Shown: positions 16,453-25,791, counted from the stretch's first letter. The stretch: 64,000 bases of DNA from Aldehydirespirator sp965221215 (GCA_965221215.1 OZ244872.1:2542001-2606000); one strand, 5' to 3'. Translations and numbers: made by a program. Notes: a model not told the origin generated them from the letters alone.

Positions 16453-19400
16453 GTGCCGCAGTTTGAGGACTTTGATCTTGATCAGAAGTTCACGCTTGCG
16501 CGGGGGCGGGTGCTGCTGACTGGGGTGCAGGCGGTGGTGCGGCTGCCGCTCGACCAGCATCGGGCGGACGCGGCCCGGGGCCTCAATACGGCCACCTTCA
16601 TCTCCGGGTACCAGGGCTCGCCGCTGGGCACCGTCGACCTCACCATCGAGCGCAACATGGACCTGCTGGCCGCCCACGACGTGGTGTGGGTGCCAGGCGT
16701 GAACGAGGAGTTGGCCGCCACCGCGGTGTGGGGCAGCCAGGAGCCGCTGCTGGGGCCGCTGAACCGCCACGACGGCGTGGTCGGCATGTGGTACGGCAAG
16801 GGTCCCGGCGTGGACCGCTGCGGCGACGTGTTCAAGCACGGCAACTTCAAGGGCGCCGCTCCCAACGGCGGGGTGCTGGTGCTGGCCGGCGACGACCCGC
16901 TGGCCAAGTCGTCGACGCTGCCCACCCAGGTGGAGCCCACCTTCTACGACGCCCAGATCCCGATCCTCTACCCCGGCACGATCCAGGAGGTCATCGACCT
17001 CGGACTGCACGGCATCGCGCTCTCCCGCTACTCGGGCCTGTGGGTGGCGTTCAAGGTGGTCACCACCATCGCCGACGGTTTCGGCACCGCCGAGGTCGCC
17101 CCCGACCGGGTCGTCCCGGTGCATCCGACCCTCGAGATCGACGGCCGGCCCTGGAGCCACACCCAGCGGCCCGGCCTGGTGACGCCGATGAGCCTCGAAC
17201 AGGAGAAAGACATCGCCTACGGCCGCCTCGACGCGGCGATGGCCTACGCCGCAGCCAACGGCCTCAACGAGATCAGCGGCGCCACCGCCGCGGCCCGACT
17301 CGGCATCGCAGCCGCGGGTCGCACCTTCGCCGAGTTGCGCCAGGCCCTCGCCGACCTGGGCCTCAGCGACGACGACCTGCACCGCTTCGGAATCCGGCTG
17401 CTGCGACTGGGAATGGTGTGGCCCCTGGAGCCCGACATCGTGCGCCGCTTCGCCCGGGGCCTCGACGAGATCCTGGTGCTGGACGAGAAACGGGCCTTCA
17501 TCGAGCTGCTCGTCAAGGACGTCCTCTACGGACAGGCGGGCGCGCCCCGGGTGGTGGGCAAGACCGACGAGCACGGCCGGCGGCTGGTACCCGCCGACGG
17601 CGAGCTCAGCGCGGACCGGATCGCGGCGGCGGTGGCCAACCGGTTCCGCTCCGGCGTGCTCGGGGGCGAGCTGGGCGCCCTGCCGGTGGCGGTCGAGGCC
17701 CGGGTCGCGCTCATCGAGGCGGCCGCCAAGGCAGGCGCGGCGGAGGTGGCCCGAACGCCGTACTGGTGCAGCGGCTGCCCCCACAACCGCTCCACCGCGG
17801 TGCCCGACGGCTCGTTCGCGGCCGGCGGGGTGGGCTGCCACGCCATGGCCCTGTGGATCGACGACCGGGCCGAGGTCATCCATCAGATGGGCGGCGAGGG
17901 CGCCACCTGGATCGGGCGGGCGCCGTTCACCGACCGGTCGCACATGTTCCAGAACGTCGGCGACGGCACGTTCTTCCATTCGGCCAGCCTGGCGGTGCGG
18001 GCCGCGGTGGCCGCCGGGGTCGACATCACCTACAAGATCCTCTACAACGGCGCGGTCGCCATGACCGGGGGCCAGGACGTGGCCGGGGCCATCGGCGTGC
18101 CGGAGCTGACCCAGGCGATGGCCGCTGAGGGTGTGGCCCGCGTCATCGTGTGCAGCGACGACCCCGACCGTCACGGCGCCGGCGCACCGCTGGCCTCCGG
18201 CACCGAGGTCTGGGGCCGCGACCGGCTCGACGAAGCCCAGCGACTGTTGCGGGGCACGCCGGGCGTCACCGTGCTCGTCTACGACCAGCAGTGCGCGGCC
18301 GAGAAGCGCCGCGAGCGCAAGCGGGGCCTGCGCCCCACCCCGACCAAGCGCATCTTCATCAACGAGGCGGTGTGCGAGGGATGCGGCGACTGCGGAGCCA
18401 AGAGCCACTGCCTGTCGGTGCAGCCGGTGGACACCGAACTCGGCCCCAAGACCCGCATACACCAGTCCTCTTGCAACTTCGACTACACCTGCATCGAGGG
18501 CGATTGCCCGTCGTTCATCCAGGTCAAGACCCGAGCGGCCCACAAGCGAGCGGCCCGGACTCCGCTCAGCAACGCATCCGCGGCCGGTGCCCGGGCCCAG
18601 CCGCCCGCCGACATCGAGGAACCGCAGCGGCCCGTGCCCAGTGTCGGCGGCTACGCAGTGTTCATGGCCGGGGTGGGCGGCACCGGGGTGGTGACCGTCA
18701 GCCAGGTGCTGGCCACCGCGGCCCTGCTCGACGGCCTCAACATCGTCGGCCTCGACCAGACCGGGCTCAGCCAGAAGGGCGGACCAGTCGTGTCGCACCT
18801 GCGTTTCTTCGCGGGCGAGGCCTCCGGGGCCAACCTGATCGGCGCGGGCGACGCCGACTGCTACCTGGGGCTGGATCTGCTGGTGGCGGCCGACCCCAAG
18901 AACCTGACCAGGGCCGATCCCGAGCGCACGCTGGCGGTGGTGTCGACCAGCAAGCTGCCCACCGGCGACATGGTGACCCATGTGGACCAGACCTATCCCG
19001 ACGTCGACACCATGCTGGCGGCCATCGACGATGCCACCCGGCCAGGCGCCGGAGTGCGCCTCGACGCCGACCGGATGGCCGAAGCGCTCTGCGGCACGGC
19101 CATGCCCGCCAACGTGCTCGCCCTGGGGGCCGCCTACCAGGCCGGCGGCATCCCGGTGTCGTCGGCGACCATCGAGCGGGCCATCGAGTTGAACGGGGTG
19201 GCGGTGGAGGCCAATCTCGCCGCCTTCCGGTGGGGGCGGGTGTACGGGCGCGACGGCGCCGACGGCCTAGTGAGTCTGGCCGGTGTGTCGGGTGTGGCCC
19301 CCACGGACGGGCCGGACACAGATCTGGCCGCAGCCGTGCCCGGCCTCAGCCTGGACTCGGTCCCGGCACGAGCCAAAGCCGTCGCCCGGTCGCTGGTGCA

Positions 19401-20082
19401 GGGCTCGGGCCTGGCTGACAGCGGCGGCGCGGCGCTCATCGAGGCGGTGCAGCGGCGGGCTGCCGACTTGGTCGACTACCAGTCGCGGGCGCTGGCGTCG
19501 CAGTATGTGGATTTCGTGGACGCGGCGGCGGCCCGCGAGCGCGAGGTGATGGGTGAGCAGACCGAGCTGGCCGAGACGGTGGCCCGCTACCTCTACAAGC
19601 TCACCGCCTACAAGGACGAGTACGAGGTGGCCAGGCTGCACCTCCGCGGGGGCCTGCGCGACGCCATGCGCGACGCGGTGGGCGACTTCTCCGACTACCG
19701 GATCCTGCTGCACCCGCCGGTGCTGCGGACCCTGGGCCTGAAGCGCAAGATCTCGCTGGGACCGTTCCAGCGCCCGGCCCTAGCGGCACTGAAGGCCATG
19801 CGCCGACTGCGGGGCACGCCGCTCGACCTGTTCGGCTACGCCAAGGTCCGCCGCATCGAGCGGGAGCTGATCGTGGAGTACCGGACCCTCATGGAAACCG
19901 AACTGGACGAGCTGACGCCCGAGCGTTACGAGCGCGCGGTGAGGCTGGCTGGCCTTCCCGACGTGATCCGCGGCTACGAGGACGTGAAGCTGGCGGGCAT
20001 CGAGCGCTTCCGAGAGCAGGTGCGGGCCATCTGCAGCCCCGACACCCAGCCGGTGGCGCTCACGAGCAAACCCGCGGACTAG
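16453..20082 (+). CDS. Indolepyruvate ferredoxin oxidoreductase family protein (fused subunits)
   Basis: 1209 residues. Domain order: N-terminal pyrimidine-binding domain (GYQGSPLGTVDLT near 52, GVNEELAATAVWGSQ near 80), TPP-binding domain with YWCSGCPHNRSTAVP near 436 and GDGTFFHSAS/YNGAVAMTGGQ near 505-535, a cysteine cluster CEGCGDCGAKSHC near 640 for iron-sulfur binding, and the C-terminal gamma domain with GVGGTGVVTVSQV near 738 and DQTGLSQKGGPVVSHLRF. It oxidatively decarboxylates aryl or branched 2-oxoacids to acyl-CoA with ferredoxin as acceptor. The single-polypeptide form is common in aerobic bacteria. GTG start; AGGAG lies just upstream. A downstream MFS carrier is 10 bases away. 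Confidence 0.9.
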   Translation: MPQFEDFDLDQKFTLARGRVLLTGVQAVVRLPLDQHRADAARGLNTATFISGYQGSPLGTVDLTIERNMDLLAAHDVVWVPGVNEELAATAVWGSQEPLLGPLNRHDGVVGMWYGKGPGVDRCGDVFKHGNFKGAAPNGGVLVLAGDDPLAKSSTLPTQVEPTFYDAQIPILYPGTIQEVIDLGLHGIALSRYSGLWVAFKVVTTIADGFGTAEVAPDRVVPVHPTLEIDGRPWSHTQRPGLVTPMSLEQEKDIAYGRLDAAMAYAAANGLNEISGATAAARLGIAAAGRTFAELRQALADLGLSDDDLHRFGIRLLRLGMVWPLEPDIVRRFARGLDEILVLDEKRAFIELLVKDVLYGQAGAPRVVGKTDEHGRRLVPADGELSADRIAAAVANRFRSGVLGGELGALPVAVEARVALIEAAAKAGAAEVARTPYWCSGCPHNRSTAVPDGSFAAGGVGCHAMALWIDDRAEVIHQMGGEGATWIGRAPFTDRSHMFQNVGDGTFFHSASLAVRAAVAAGVDITYKILYNGAVAMTGGQDVAGAIGVPELTQAMAAEGVARVIVCSDDPDRHGAGAPLASGTEVWGRDRLDEAQRLLRGTPGVTVLVYDQQCAAEKRRERKRGLRPTPTKRIFINEAVCEGCGDCGAKSHCLSVQPVDTELGPKTRIHQSSCNFDYTCIEGDCPSFIQVKTRAAHKRAARTPLSNASAAGARAQPPADIEEPQRPVPSVGGYAVFMAGVGGTGVVTVSQVLATAALLDGLNIVGLDQTGLSQKGGPVVSHLRFFAGEASGANLIGAGDADCYLGLDLLVAADPKNLTRADPERTLAVVSTSKLPTGDMVTHVDQTYPDVDTMLAAIDDATRPGAGVRLDADRMAEALCGTAMPANVLALGAAYQAGGIPVSSATIERAIELNGVAVEANLAAFRWGRVYGRDGADGLVSLAGVSGVAPTDGPDTDLAAAVPGLSLDSVPARAKAVARSLVQGSGLADSGGAALIEAVQRRAADLVDYQSRALASQYVDFVDAAAAREREVMGEQTELAETVARYLYKLTAYKDEYEVARLHLRGGLRDAMRDAVGDFSDYRILLHPPVLRTLGLKRKISLGPFQRPALAALKAMRRLRGTPLDLFGYAKVRRIERELIVEYRTLMETELDELTPERYERAVRLAGLPDVIRGYEDVKLAGIERFREQVRAICSPDTQPVALTSKPAD

Positions 20083-20092
20083 CGCGGCCATC

Positions 20093-21277
20093 GTGGCCGA
20101 GAGTCCCGGCGCGGTCCCGGTTCGGGCGGTTGCCGCTTCCATCGCCTGCCTCGCCGCCGGCGTCATGCCGGGGTTCCTGGCCGGCGCGCTGGGCAGCGAC
20201 ATCAAGGACGAGTTCGCCATCGGCGACACCGGCCTGGGGATGACCCTGGCCGCCACCTATCTGATCTCTGGTGTCGCGTCGATACACGCGGGCGAGCTGT
20301 CTGACCGGATGGGCGCCCGCCGCAGCCTGCTGCTGTCGATGTGGGTGACGGTGGCCGGCTATCTGGCGGTGGCGGTGCTGGCCCGGTCGTTCCCGACGTT
20401 CCTGATCTCGATGGCGGTGGCCGGCGCAGGCCTGACCCTGGCCGGGCCCGCGGCCAAAGTGCTGGTGGCCCAGCATGTGTCGACCAAGCGCCTCGGCCTG
20501 GCCTTCGCGGTGCACATGTCGGCCATCCCGCTGGCGCCGCTGCTGGCCGGGCTGACGGTACCACTGGTGGGCGGCACGGCGGGATGGCGCTGGGCGTTCG
20601 TGGGCGGAGCGGTGCTGTCGGCGGCTGGAATCGTGATGCTCCCGGCCGAGAAGCAGGCACCCGAGCCCCGCCCGGCCGCCGACGAGCGGCCTACATCAGG
20701 TCGCTTCGCCCATGTCCGGCTGGCGCCGCTGTTCGCGTTCGGCGCGGCGGCCACCCTGGCTTCATCCGCGGTGTTCAGCGCGGCGGCGTTCTTCGTGGTC
20801 AACAGCGAGTCGGCCGGCATCTCGGAGGACTCGGCCGGTCTGCTGCTGTCAGCGACCAGCGCGGGAGTGATCGCGGCCCGCATCCTGCTGGGAGTGATGG
20901 CCGACCGCGGTCGGGCCGGCGACATCCGGACGGTGGCGGCCCTACTGGTGGCCAGCGCGGCCGGCTATGCGCTGATGGCCGCAGCCGACATCGCCTGGCT
21001 GTACGCGCTGGCCGGCCAAGTCGCCATCATCCTGGGCTGGTCATGGCCGGGCCTGATGGTGCTGGCCCTGGTGCGACTCAACCCCCACGCGCCCGGCTTG
21101 GCCAGCTCGTTCGCAGTCGGGGGCCTCAACCTCGGCGCGGTAATGGGCCCCGCAGCCTTCGGCGTCATCAGCGACTCAGCATCGTCATCGATGGCCCTGG
21201 CCGCAGCCGCAATCTGGACCTTCGCCGCAGCCGCCCTAAACCTACTAGGCCACCTAATCCAAACCCGAACCCAGTGA
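20093..21277 (+). CDS. MFS transporter
   Basis: 394 residues, about twelve membrane segments, motif A ELSDRMGARRSLLLS after helix 2 and a diverged second-half copy (GVMADRGRAGD). It follows the 2-oxoacid oxidoreductase with only 10 bases between, so it may transport an amino acid, aryl acid or breakdown product. Start is GTG. Same subfamily as the carriers at 4.1, 26.8 and 47.9 kb. Confidence 0.8.
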   Translation: MAESPGAVPVRAVAASIACLAAGVMPGFLAGALGSDIKDEFAIGDTGLGMTLAATYLISGVASIHAGELSDRMGARRSLLLSMWVTVAGYLAVAVLARSFPTFLISMAVAGAGLTLAGPAAKVLVAQHVSTKRLGLAFAVHMSAIPLAPLLAGLTVPLVGGTAGWRWAFVGGAVLSAAGIVMLPAEKQAPEPRPAADERPTSGRFAHVRLAPLFAFGAAATLASSAVFSAAAFFVVNSESAGISEDSAGLLLSATSAGVIAARILLGVMADRGRAGDIRTVAALLVASAAGYALMAAADIAWLYALAGQVAIILGWSWPGLMVLALVRLNPHAPGLASSFAVGGLNLGAVMGPAAFGVISDSASSSMALAAAAIWTFAAAALNLLGHLIQTRTQ

Positions 21278-21322
21278 CCTCGCCCAGATGTCAAGGGTCA
21301 AGGACAGCGCTGAAGTGGTCTG

Positions 21323-22495
21323 TCAGGCGATGTGGCGGCGGACGAACTCGTCGAACATGGGGACGGTGAAGGCGATCACGTCGTGGCGGGGCGAGTAGCA
21401 CAGACCGCGCTTGATCAGCGAGTGGCGCACCGGACCGACCTGCACAGTCTTCTTGCCCAGTGCCTCGGCGACGTCGCCTGAGCGGTGCGGACCCGGGCCC
21501 ATCGCGGCCATGGCCGACAGGTAGGCCCGCTGGGCATCGGTCGTGCGATCCATGCGGACGCGGAAGAACCCGGCATCGAGTTCGGCTCGGGCCACAGGCG
21601 CGGCGTCGAGCACATCCTGGCGGGTGATGCGATCGGGTCCCTCAGCCACACGCCAGGCCTGCCGGCCGAACTCCTGGAGAAAGTACGGATAGCCCTTCGT
21701 GAGGGCCACCGCCTCGACGATCGCGGCTTCATCCCACCTCACGCCCGAGGCCGCGGCCGGCTCGGCCAGAGCACGGGCTGCCGGCTCCTCGCCGAGACTG
21801 TTGATGTCGACGAAGCTGAAGAGCCGCTCAGCGTAGGTGCGGGCCTCGCCGAGCATGCCCAGAATCGACGGCAGACCGGCACCGACAACCAGCAGGGGCA
21901 GTCCCGTCTCGCTGATCCGGTGCAGGCCGATTATGAGGGGCCGCAGATGCTGCTTGGGCAGGTGCTGGATCTCGTCGATAGTGATCACGACGCCCTTTTG
22001 GCGGTCGCTGGCATGTTGTGCCACCTCGCTCAACAGATCCGCGAGGTCTCGCTGCAGGATGCGGGAGTCGGCTCGGCCGCCGACCGGATCGACGCCGACG
22101 GTGAGAGTTCCAGCCTCGGGAACGTCCCACGACAACTGGAACGACTTGAGCACTCCGAGAACCCTCGAAGCCATCTCAGACAGCCGTCGGCTCGGTGTCA
22201 GGTCCAGCAGGGCGCCCTGAACCGCAGCGGCCATCTGGTGCACGAATCGGCTGTCCTCTCCGACTTCGAGGCGCTGACAGGCCCAGCCGTGCCCTTCGGC
22301 GACGCTGCGGAACTCGCGGAGCAGCACCGTCTTGCCCACGCCACGCAAACCGGTGAGCATCTGGCTCCTGTCGGCTCTCCCCGCCGAGAGCCGCTGCACG
22401 GCCACATCGAAGGCGGCCGTCTCGCTGTCGCGGCCCACCAATGCGGGAGGGGGCATGCCAGCGCCAGGACTATATGGATTCGTCACCGGGTCCAA
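21323..22495 (-). CDS. AAA ATPase with C-terminal winged-helix-like region
   Basis: 390 residues. Walker A is GLRGVGKTVLLREF near residue 50, Walker B VVITIDEIQHLP near 170, and a sensor strand LLVVGAGLPSIL near 205. The C-terminal part (about 310-385) reads like a winged helix: RSGDVAEALGKKTVQVGPVR, then HSLIKRGLCYSPRHD. It resembles the Orc1/Cdc6-like and MNS STAND-type solitary ATPases found in actinobacteria and archaea. Start TTG 22495 or GTG 22486. The promoter region holds a 61-bp AT-rich inverted repeat. Probably an autoregulated DNA-binding ATPase; the biological role is unknown. Confidence 0.75.
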   Translation of the reverse strand: MDPVTNPYSPGAGMPPPALVGRDSETAAFDVAVQRLSAGRADRSQMLTGLRGVGKTVLLREFRSVAEGHGWACQRLEVGEDSRFVHQMAAAVQGALLDLTPSRRLSEMASRVLGVLKSFQLSWDVPEAGTLTVGVDPVGGRADSRILQRDLADLLSEVAQHASDRQKGVVITIDEIQHLPKQHLRPLIIGLHRISETGLPLLVVGAGLPSILGMLGEARTYAERLFSFVDINSLGEEPAARALAEPAAASGVRWDEAAIVEAVALTKGYPYFLQEFGRQAWRVAEGPDRITRQDVLDAAPVARAELDAGFFRVRMDRTTDAQRAYLSAMAAMGPGPHRSGDVAEALGKKTVQVGPVRHSLIKRGLCYSPRHDVIAFTVPMFDEFVRRHIA

Positions 22496-22536
22496 CGCTC
22501 GTTCCCTTCACCGTGCGCTCCGTGCCTCGAACAGAG

Positions 22537-22597
22537 TTTATAACGATCTGCGCGGGATTTATTCGGTTCGGCTAAAAGTCGCGCAGATTGTTATAAA
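22537..22597. promoter_or_regulatory. 18-bp inverted repeat upstream of ATPase gene
   Basis: Left arm 22537-22554 (TTTATAACGATCTGCGCG) and right arm 22580-22597 pair with one mismatch over a 25-base spacer. It is the most AT-rich spot in the region and starts 42 bases before the ATPase start. It could be an operator recognised by the ATPase's own winged helix, or a structured leader. Confidence 0.65.
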
Positions 22598-22666
22598 TCG
22601 ATTCTGGCGGCCGAGGCCGAGCGAGAGACTTGCCTGATTCGGAGCGGGTCGCTGGGTCCGGCTACG

Positions 22667-22672
22667 GTATAC
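22667..22672. promoter_or_regulatory. GTATAC palindrome upstream of ABC importer
   Basis: Context CGGTATACAAGAGCGG, 52 bases before the first permease gene of the ABC cluster. Confidence 0.45.
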
Positions 22673-22723
22673 AAGAGCGGCCCGGCACCCGGGTCCATTG
22701 TGGCCCGGACGGGAGGGGGCGCG

Positions 22724-23644
22724 TTGCTCCGGTGGCTCGCGAAACGCATCATCGCCGCCGCGCTGGTGGTGTTCGTCGTCACCTCCCTGGTGTTCGTGGT
22801 CACCCACATCTTCACCGACCCGGCCACCGTGTCGCTTCCGCTGGAGGCCACCGAGGAGCACCGGGCCCAGCGCCGGGCCGCCCTCGGGCTCGACCGGCCC
22901 CTCAGCACGCAGTACTGGGACTTCGTGTCGGGCCTGGTGGTCGGCGACCTCGGCGAGTCGTTCTGGCAGAGCCAGCCCGCGTCGAAGCTCGTGCTGGAGC
23001 GCCTGCCGGCCACCCTCAAGCTCGTGGCCGGCGCCACCGTGGTCACGGTGCTGTTGGCCGCGCCGCTGGGGATGCTGGCCGCCTGGTGGGAGCGCCGCTT
23101 CGCCGACCACGCCGTGCTCGGCTTCTCGATGGCGGCCATCAGCGCGCCGCCGTTCTGGATCGGCTACCTGCTCATCATCGTGTTCGCGGTGCAGCTCGGC
23201 TGGGTGCCGACCTTCGGCTCGGCCGGGTTCGTGTCGCTGATCCTACCGTCGCTCGCCATCGGGCTGGCCAGCGCGGGCCGGCTGTCGCAGATGACCCGGC
23301 GCGGCATCGTGGAGGAGCTGCGCAAGCCCTATGCGGTCACCGCGCTGTCGAGGGGCTTCTCGCGGTCGTACACCATCGTTCACCACACCTTCCGCAACGT
23401 GGCCTCGGGCTTCGTCACCATGACCGGCTGGGAGCTGACCCGCATGTTCACCGGCTACACGGTGGTGATCGAGGTGGTGTTCGCCTGGCCCGGCGTGGGC
23501 CGCCTCGCCATCCACGCCATCGAGAACCGGGATCTGATCCTGGTGCAGGCCGCGGTGGTGGTGCTGGCCACGCTGGTGGTGGTCACCAACCTGCTGGTGG
23601 ACATCGCCCGCCGGATGATCGACCCCAGGGTGGACCTGGCATGA
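22724..23644 (+). CDS. ABC transporter permease, DppB/OppB family
   Basis: 306 residues from TTG 22724, chosen because GGGAGGGGG lies four bases before it; GTG 22700 is an in-frame alternative. The protein has the DppB layout: first membrane helix near residues 8-30, a periplasmic stretch ending LGLDRPLSTQYWDF and LVVGDLGESFW, then five helices and the EAA-like loop RGIVEELRKPYAVTALSRGFS. It forms one half of the membrane channel of a peptide/nickel/opine-type importer. The stop overlaps an ATG (ATGA) at 23641 that begins a mini-ORF rather than the second permease. Confidence 0.85.
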   Translation: MLRWLAKRIIAAALVVFVVTSLVFVVTHIFTDPATVSLPLEATEEHRAQRRAALGLDRPLSTQYWDFVSGLVVGDLGESFWQSQPASKLVLERLPATLKLVAGATVVTVLLAAPLGMLAAWWERRFADHAVLGFSMAAISAPPFWIGYLLIIVFAVQLGWVPTFGSAGFVSLILPSLAIGLASAGRLSQMTRRGIVEELRKPYAVTALSRGFSRSYTIVHHTFRNVASGFVTMTGWELTRMFTGYTVVIEVVFAWPGVGRLAIHAIENRDLILVQAAVVVLATLVVVTNLLVDIARRMIDPRVDLA

Positions 23645-23742
23645 CCGCGGTGCAACCGACACGACCGCGGCGGACTCGCACGACGGGAACAAACCGGCAC
23701 GACCGCGGTGCAATCGGCACGACCGGGATGGAGCGGCCATGA
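23641..23742 (+). CDS. Mini-ORF (33 codons) copying the start of the next permease
   Basis: Begins MTAVQ, exactly like the next gene (MTAVQDAGP), and the DNA block GACCGCGGTGCA occurs at 23643, 23700 and 23741. Its ATG overlaps the stop of the first permease and its TGA overlaps the ATG of the second (ATGA both times). Most likely a tandem duplication of the gene start that keeps translational coupling intact; no peptide function is implied. Confidence 0.4.
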   Translation: MTAVQPTRPRRTRTTGTNRHDRGAIGTTGMERP

Positions 23743-24692
23743 CCGCGGTGCAGGACGCGGGACCGGGCGCGGACGCTGGCGGGGCCGAGGGTGCGCCGCC
23801 CGAGGGCACCAGCGTCATGGCCGACCTGCGGTCGCATCTGCGCAAGTCGAAGGCGGGCATCGCAGGCATCGCCATCTGCTCGCTGTTCGCGCTGGTGGCC
23901 GTCGTCGGGCCGTGGCTGCCATTCCTGCCCGACCCCTCCAAGCAGAGCCTGCCCGACAAGCTGACGCCCCCGGTGGGCTGGGGCGGAACCTGGACCCACC
24001 CCCTCGGCACCGACCAGCTCGGGCGCGACATCCTGGCCCGGCTCATCGACGGGGCCCGCATCTCGCTGCTGGTGAGCGTGGCCGCGGTCATCATCGCAGC
24101 CGTCCTCGGCACCGCCCTCGGCCTGATCGCGGGCTACATCGGTGGCCGGATCGACACCCTCATCATCTCGGCCGCCGACGTGCAGATGGCCTTCCCCGGC
24201 GTGCTGGCCGGCCTGATCCTGGTGGCCGCATTCGGGCCGAGCGTGTGGCTGGTCATCATCGTCATCTCCATCTCTAGCTGGATGGTGTTCACCAGGGTCG
24301 GACGGGGCCTGGTGTTCACCCTCAAGACCACCCTGTTCGTGGAGGCGTCGGAACTGTCCGGCGCGTCGTCGAGACGGGTCATGTGGCGCCACCTGCTGCC
24401 CAACCTGGTCAGCTCGCTGATCACGCTGAGCGTGCTGGAGCTGGCCGCAGCCATCCTGTCGGAGTCGGCGTTCGCCTTCCTCGGCTTCGGGGTGCAGCCG
24501 CCCCGCTCGTCGTGGGGGCTGATGATCCAGCAGGGCCGCAACTACATCACCGACGGCTGGTGGATCGTCACCTTCGCCGGTCTGGCCATCTCGGTGGTGG
24601 TGCTGGGCGTCAACCTGCTGTCGCTGTGGCTGCAGTCCTTCAACGATGTGGCCGAGCGCGAGCAGATCATCCTCGAGAGGCCCGGCGGGTGA
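23739..24692 (+). CDS. ABC transporter permease, DppC/OppC family
   Basis: 317 residues. N-terminal helix LRKSKAGIAGIAICSLFALV, the conserved LGTDQLGRDILARLIDGARI near residue 88, and the EAA loop SELSGASSRRVMWRHLLPNL near residue 205. It pairs with the DppB-type permease. The extreme N-terminus is low-complexity and is duplicated in the upstream mini-ORF. The stop overlaps a GTG at 24689 that again begins a mini-ORF. Confidence 0.85.
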   Translation: MTAVQDAGPGADAGGAEGAPPEGTSVMADLRSHLRKSKAGIAGIAICSLFALVAVVGPWLPFLPDPSKQSLPDKLTPPVGWGGTWTHPLGTDQLGRDILARLIDGARISLLVSVAAVIIAAVLGTALGLIAGYIGGRIDTLIISAADVQMAFPGVLAGLILVAAFGPSVWLVIIVISISSWMVFTRVGRGLVFTLKTTLFVEASELSGASSRRVMWRHLLPNLVSSLITLSVLELAAAILSESAFAFLGFGVQPPRSSWGLMIQQGRNYITDGWWIVTFAGLAISVVVLGVNLLSLWLQSFNDVAEREQIILERPGG

Positions 24693-24781
24693 GTGCCCCG
24701 GACTCGACACCTCGCCTCTGCGGCCGGTCGCCGACGAACAGCCCCACGACGGCAGGCGCGCTCGAGAGGCCGGACGGGTGA
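24689..24781 (+). CDS. Mini-ORF (30 codons) at a duplicated junction
   Basis: The end of this ORF (ALERPDG then TGA overlapping GTG) copies the end of the permease (LERPGG then TGA overlapping GTG). The duplicated DNA is CTCGAGAGGCC at 24672 and 24761 with matching GGGTGAG 15 bases later. GTGA overlaps are kept on both sides, so coupling from the permease to the ATPase gene passes through it. Confidence 0.4.
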   Translation: MSAPDSTPRLCGRSPTNSPTTAGALERPDG

Positions 24782-25791
24782 GCAGCGCCAACTCGAACGG
24801 CGAGGCCCGCCAGGAGCGGCTGCTGGAGATCAAGGACCTCACCGTGGGCTTCCCCACCCGCGACGGGGTGGTGCTGGGCGTGGACGGCCTGACCCTCAAC
24901 GTCGGCTCCCACGAGCGGCTGGGAGTGGTGGGCGAGTCGGGCTCGGGCAAGAGCGTCATGGGCCTGGCCATCCTGGGAATGGTCCTGCCGCCGGGGCGCA
25001 TCATGGGCGGCTCGGTGAAGTGGCGGGGCGAGAACGTGCTCGACGAGGCGGTGGCCAACCGGGTCCGGGGCCGGGAGATCGCCATGATCTTCCAGGACCC
25101 GATGGTGTCGCTCAACCCGCTCAAGACCGTGGGCGCACAGCTGCGCGAGCTGCTGCGGCGCCGGGCCGGGCTGGAGGGCGCCAAGATCAGGCAGCGCTCG
25201 CTCGAGCTGCTCGAGATGGTGGGGATCGCCAACCCGCAGGACCGGCTCAAGTCGTACGCCTTCGAGCTGTCGGGCGGGATGCGCCAGCGGGTGATGATCG
25301 CCACCGCCCTGGCCTGCGAGCCGACCCTGCTGATCGCAGACGAGCCCACCACCGGGCTCGACGTGACCATCCAGGACCAGATCCTCACCCTGCTGCACGA
25401 CCTGTCGACCGAGCTGGGGGTGTCGGTGCTGATGATCACCCACGACCTGGGGGTGGTGGCCCAGTTCTGCGACCGGGTGCAGGTGATGTACGCGGGCCGC
25501 ATCGTGGAGCGGGCCCCGATCGCGGAGATGTTCGCCGATCCCCAGCACCCCTACTCGCTCGGCCTGCTCCAGTCGGTGCCCCGGGTGGACCGCGACGAGA
25601 GCGAGCTGTCGGGGATTCCGGGCGAGCCGCTGGACCGGGCCCAGTTCCCTCCTGGCTGTGCCTTCGAGCCCCGCTGTGGCGAATCCCACGACGTCTGTCG
25701 CCAGAGCGCGCCGCCGCTGCTCAAAATCGCTGAGCGGCGCTGGGTGGCCTGCTACAACCGCCCCGGAGATCAGCCGGGAGATCAGTCGTGA
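24778..25791 (+). CDS. ABC transporter ATPase, DppD/OppD family
   Basis: 337 residues from GTG 24778. Walker A GESGSGKSVMG near 55, Q-loop IFQDPMVSLNPL, signature LSGGMRQR near 160, Walker B LLIADEPTTGLD and switch histidine MITHDLGV. The C-terminal oligopeptide-transporter extension is present (PGCAFEPRCGESHDVC, with the paired cysteines that can hold an iron-sulfur cluster in this family). The last residues GDQPGDQS come from a 12-bp duplication at the junction. It energises the importer together with the next ATPase. Confidence 0.9.
   Translation: MSSANSNGEARQERLLEIKDLTVGFPTRDGVVLGVDGLTLNVGSHERLGVVGESGSGKSVMGLAILGMVLPPGRIMGGSVKWRGENVLDEAVANRVRGREIAMIFQDPMVSLNPLKTVGAQLRELLRRRAGLEGAKIRQRSLELLEMVGIANPQDRLKSYAFELSGGMRQRVMIATALACEPTLLIADEPTTGLDVTIQDQILTLLHDLSTELGVSVLMITHDLGVVAQFCDRVQVMYAGRIVERAPIAEMFADPQHPYSLGLLQSVPRVDRDESELSGIPGEPLDRAQFPPGCAFEPRCGESHDVCRQSAPPLLKIAERRWVACYNRPGDQPGDQS

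Noticed and set aside
16306..18981. An 891-codon ORF opposite the indolepyruvate oxidoreductase gene
   Set aside because: High-GC antisense shadow; its translation is low-complexity Gly/His/Arg/Val-rich and the plus frame has clear domains.
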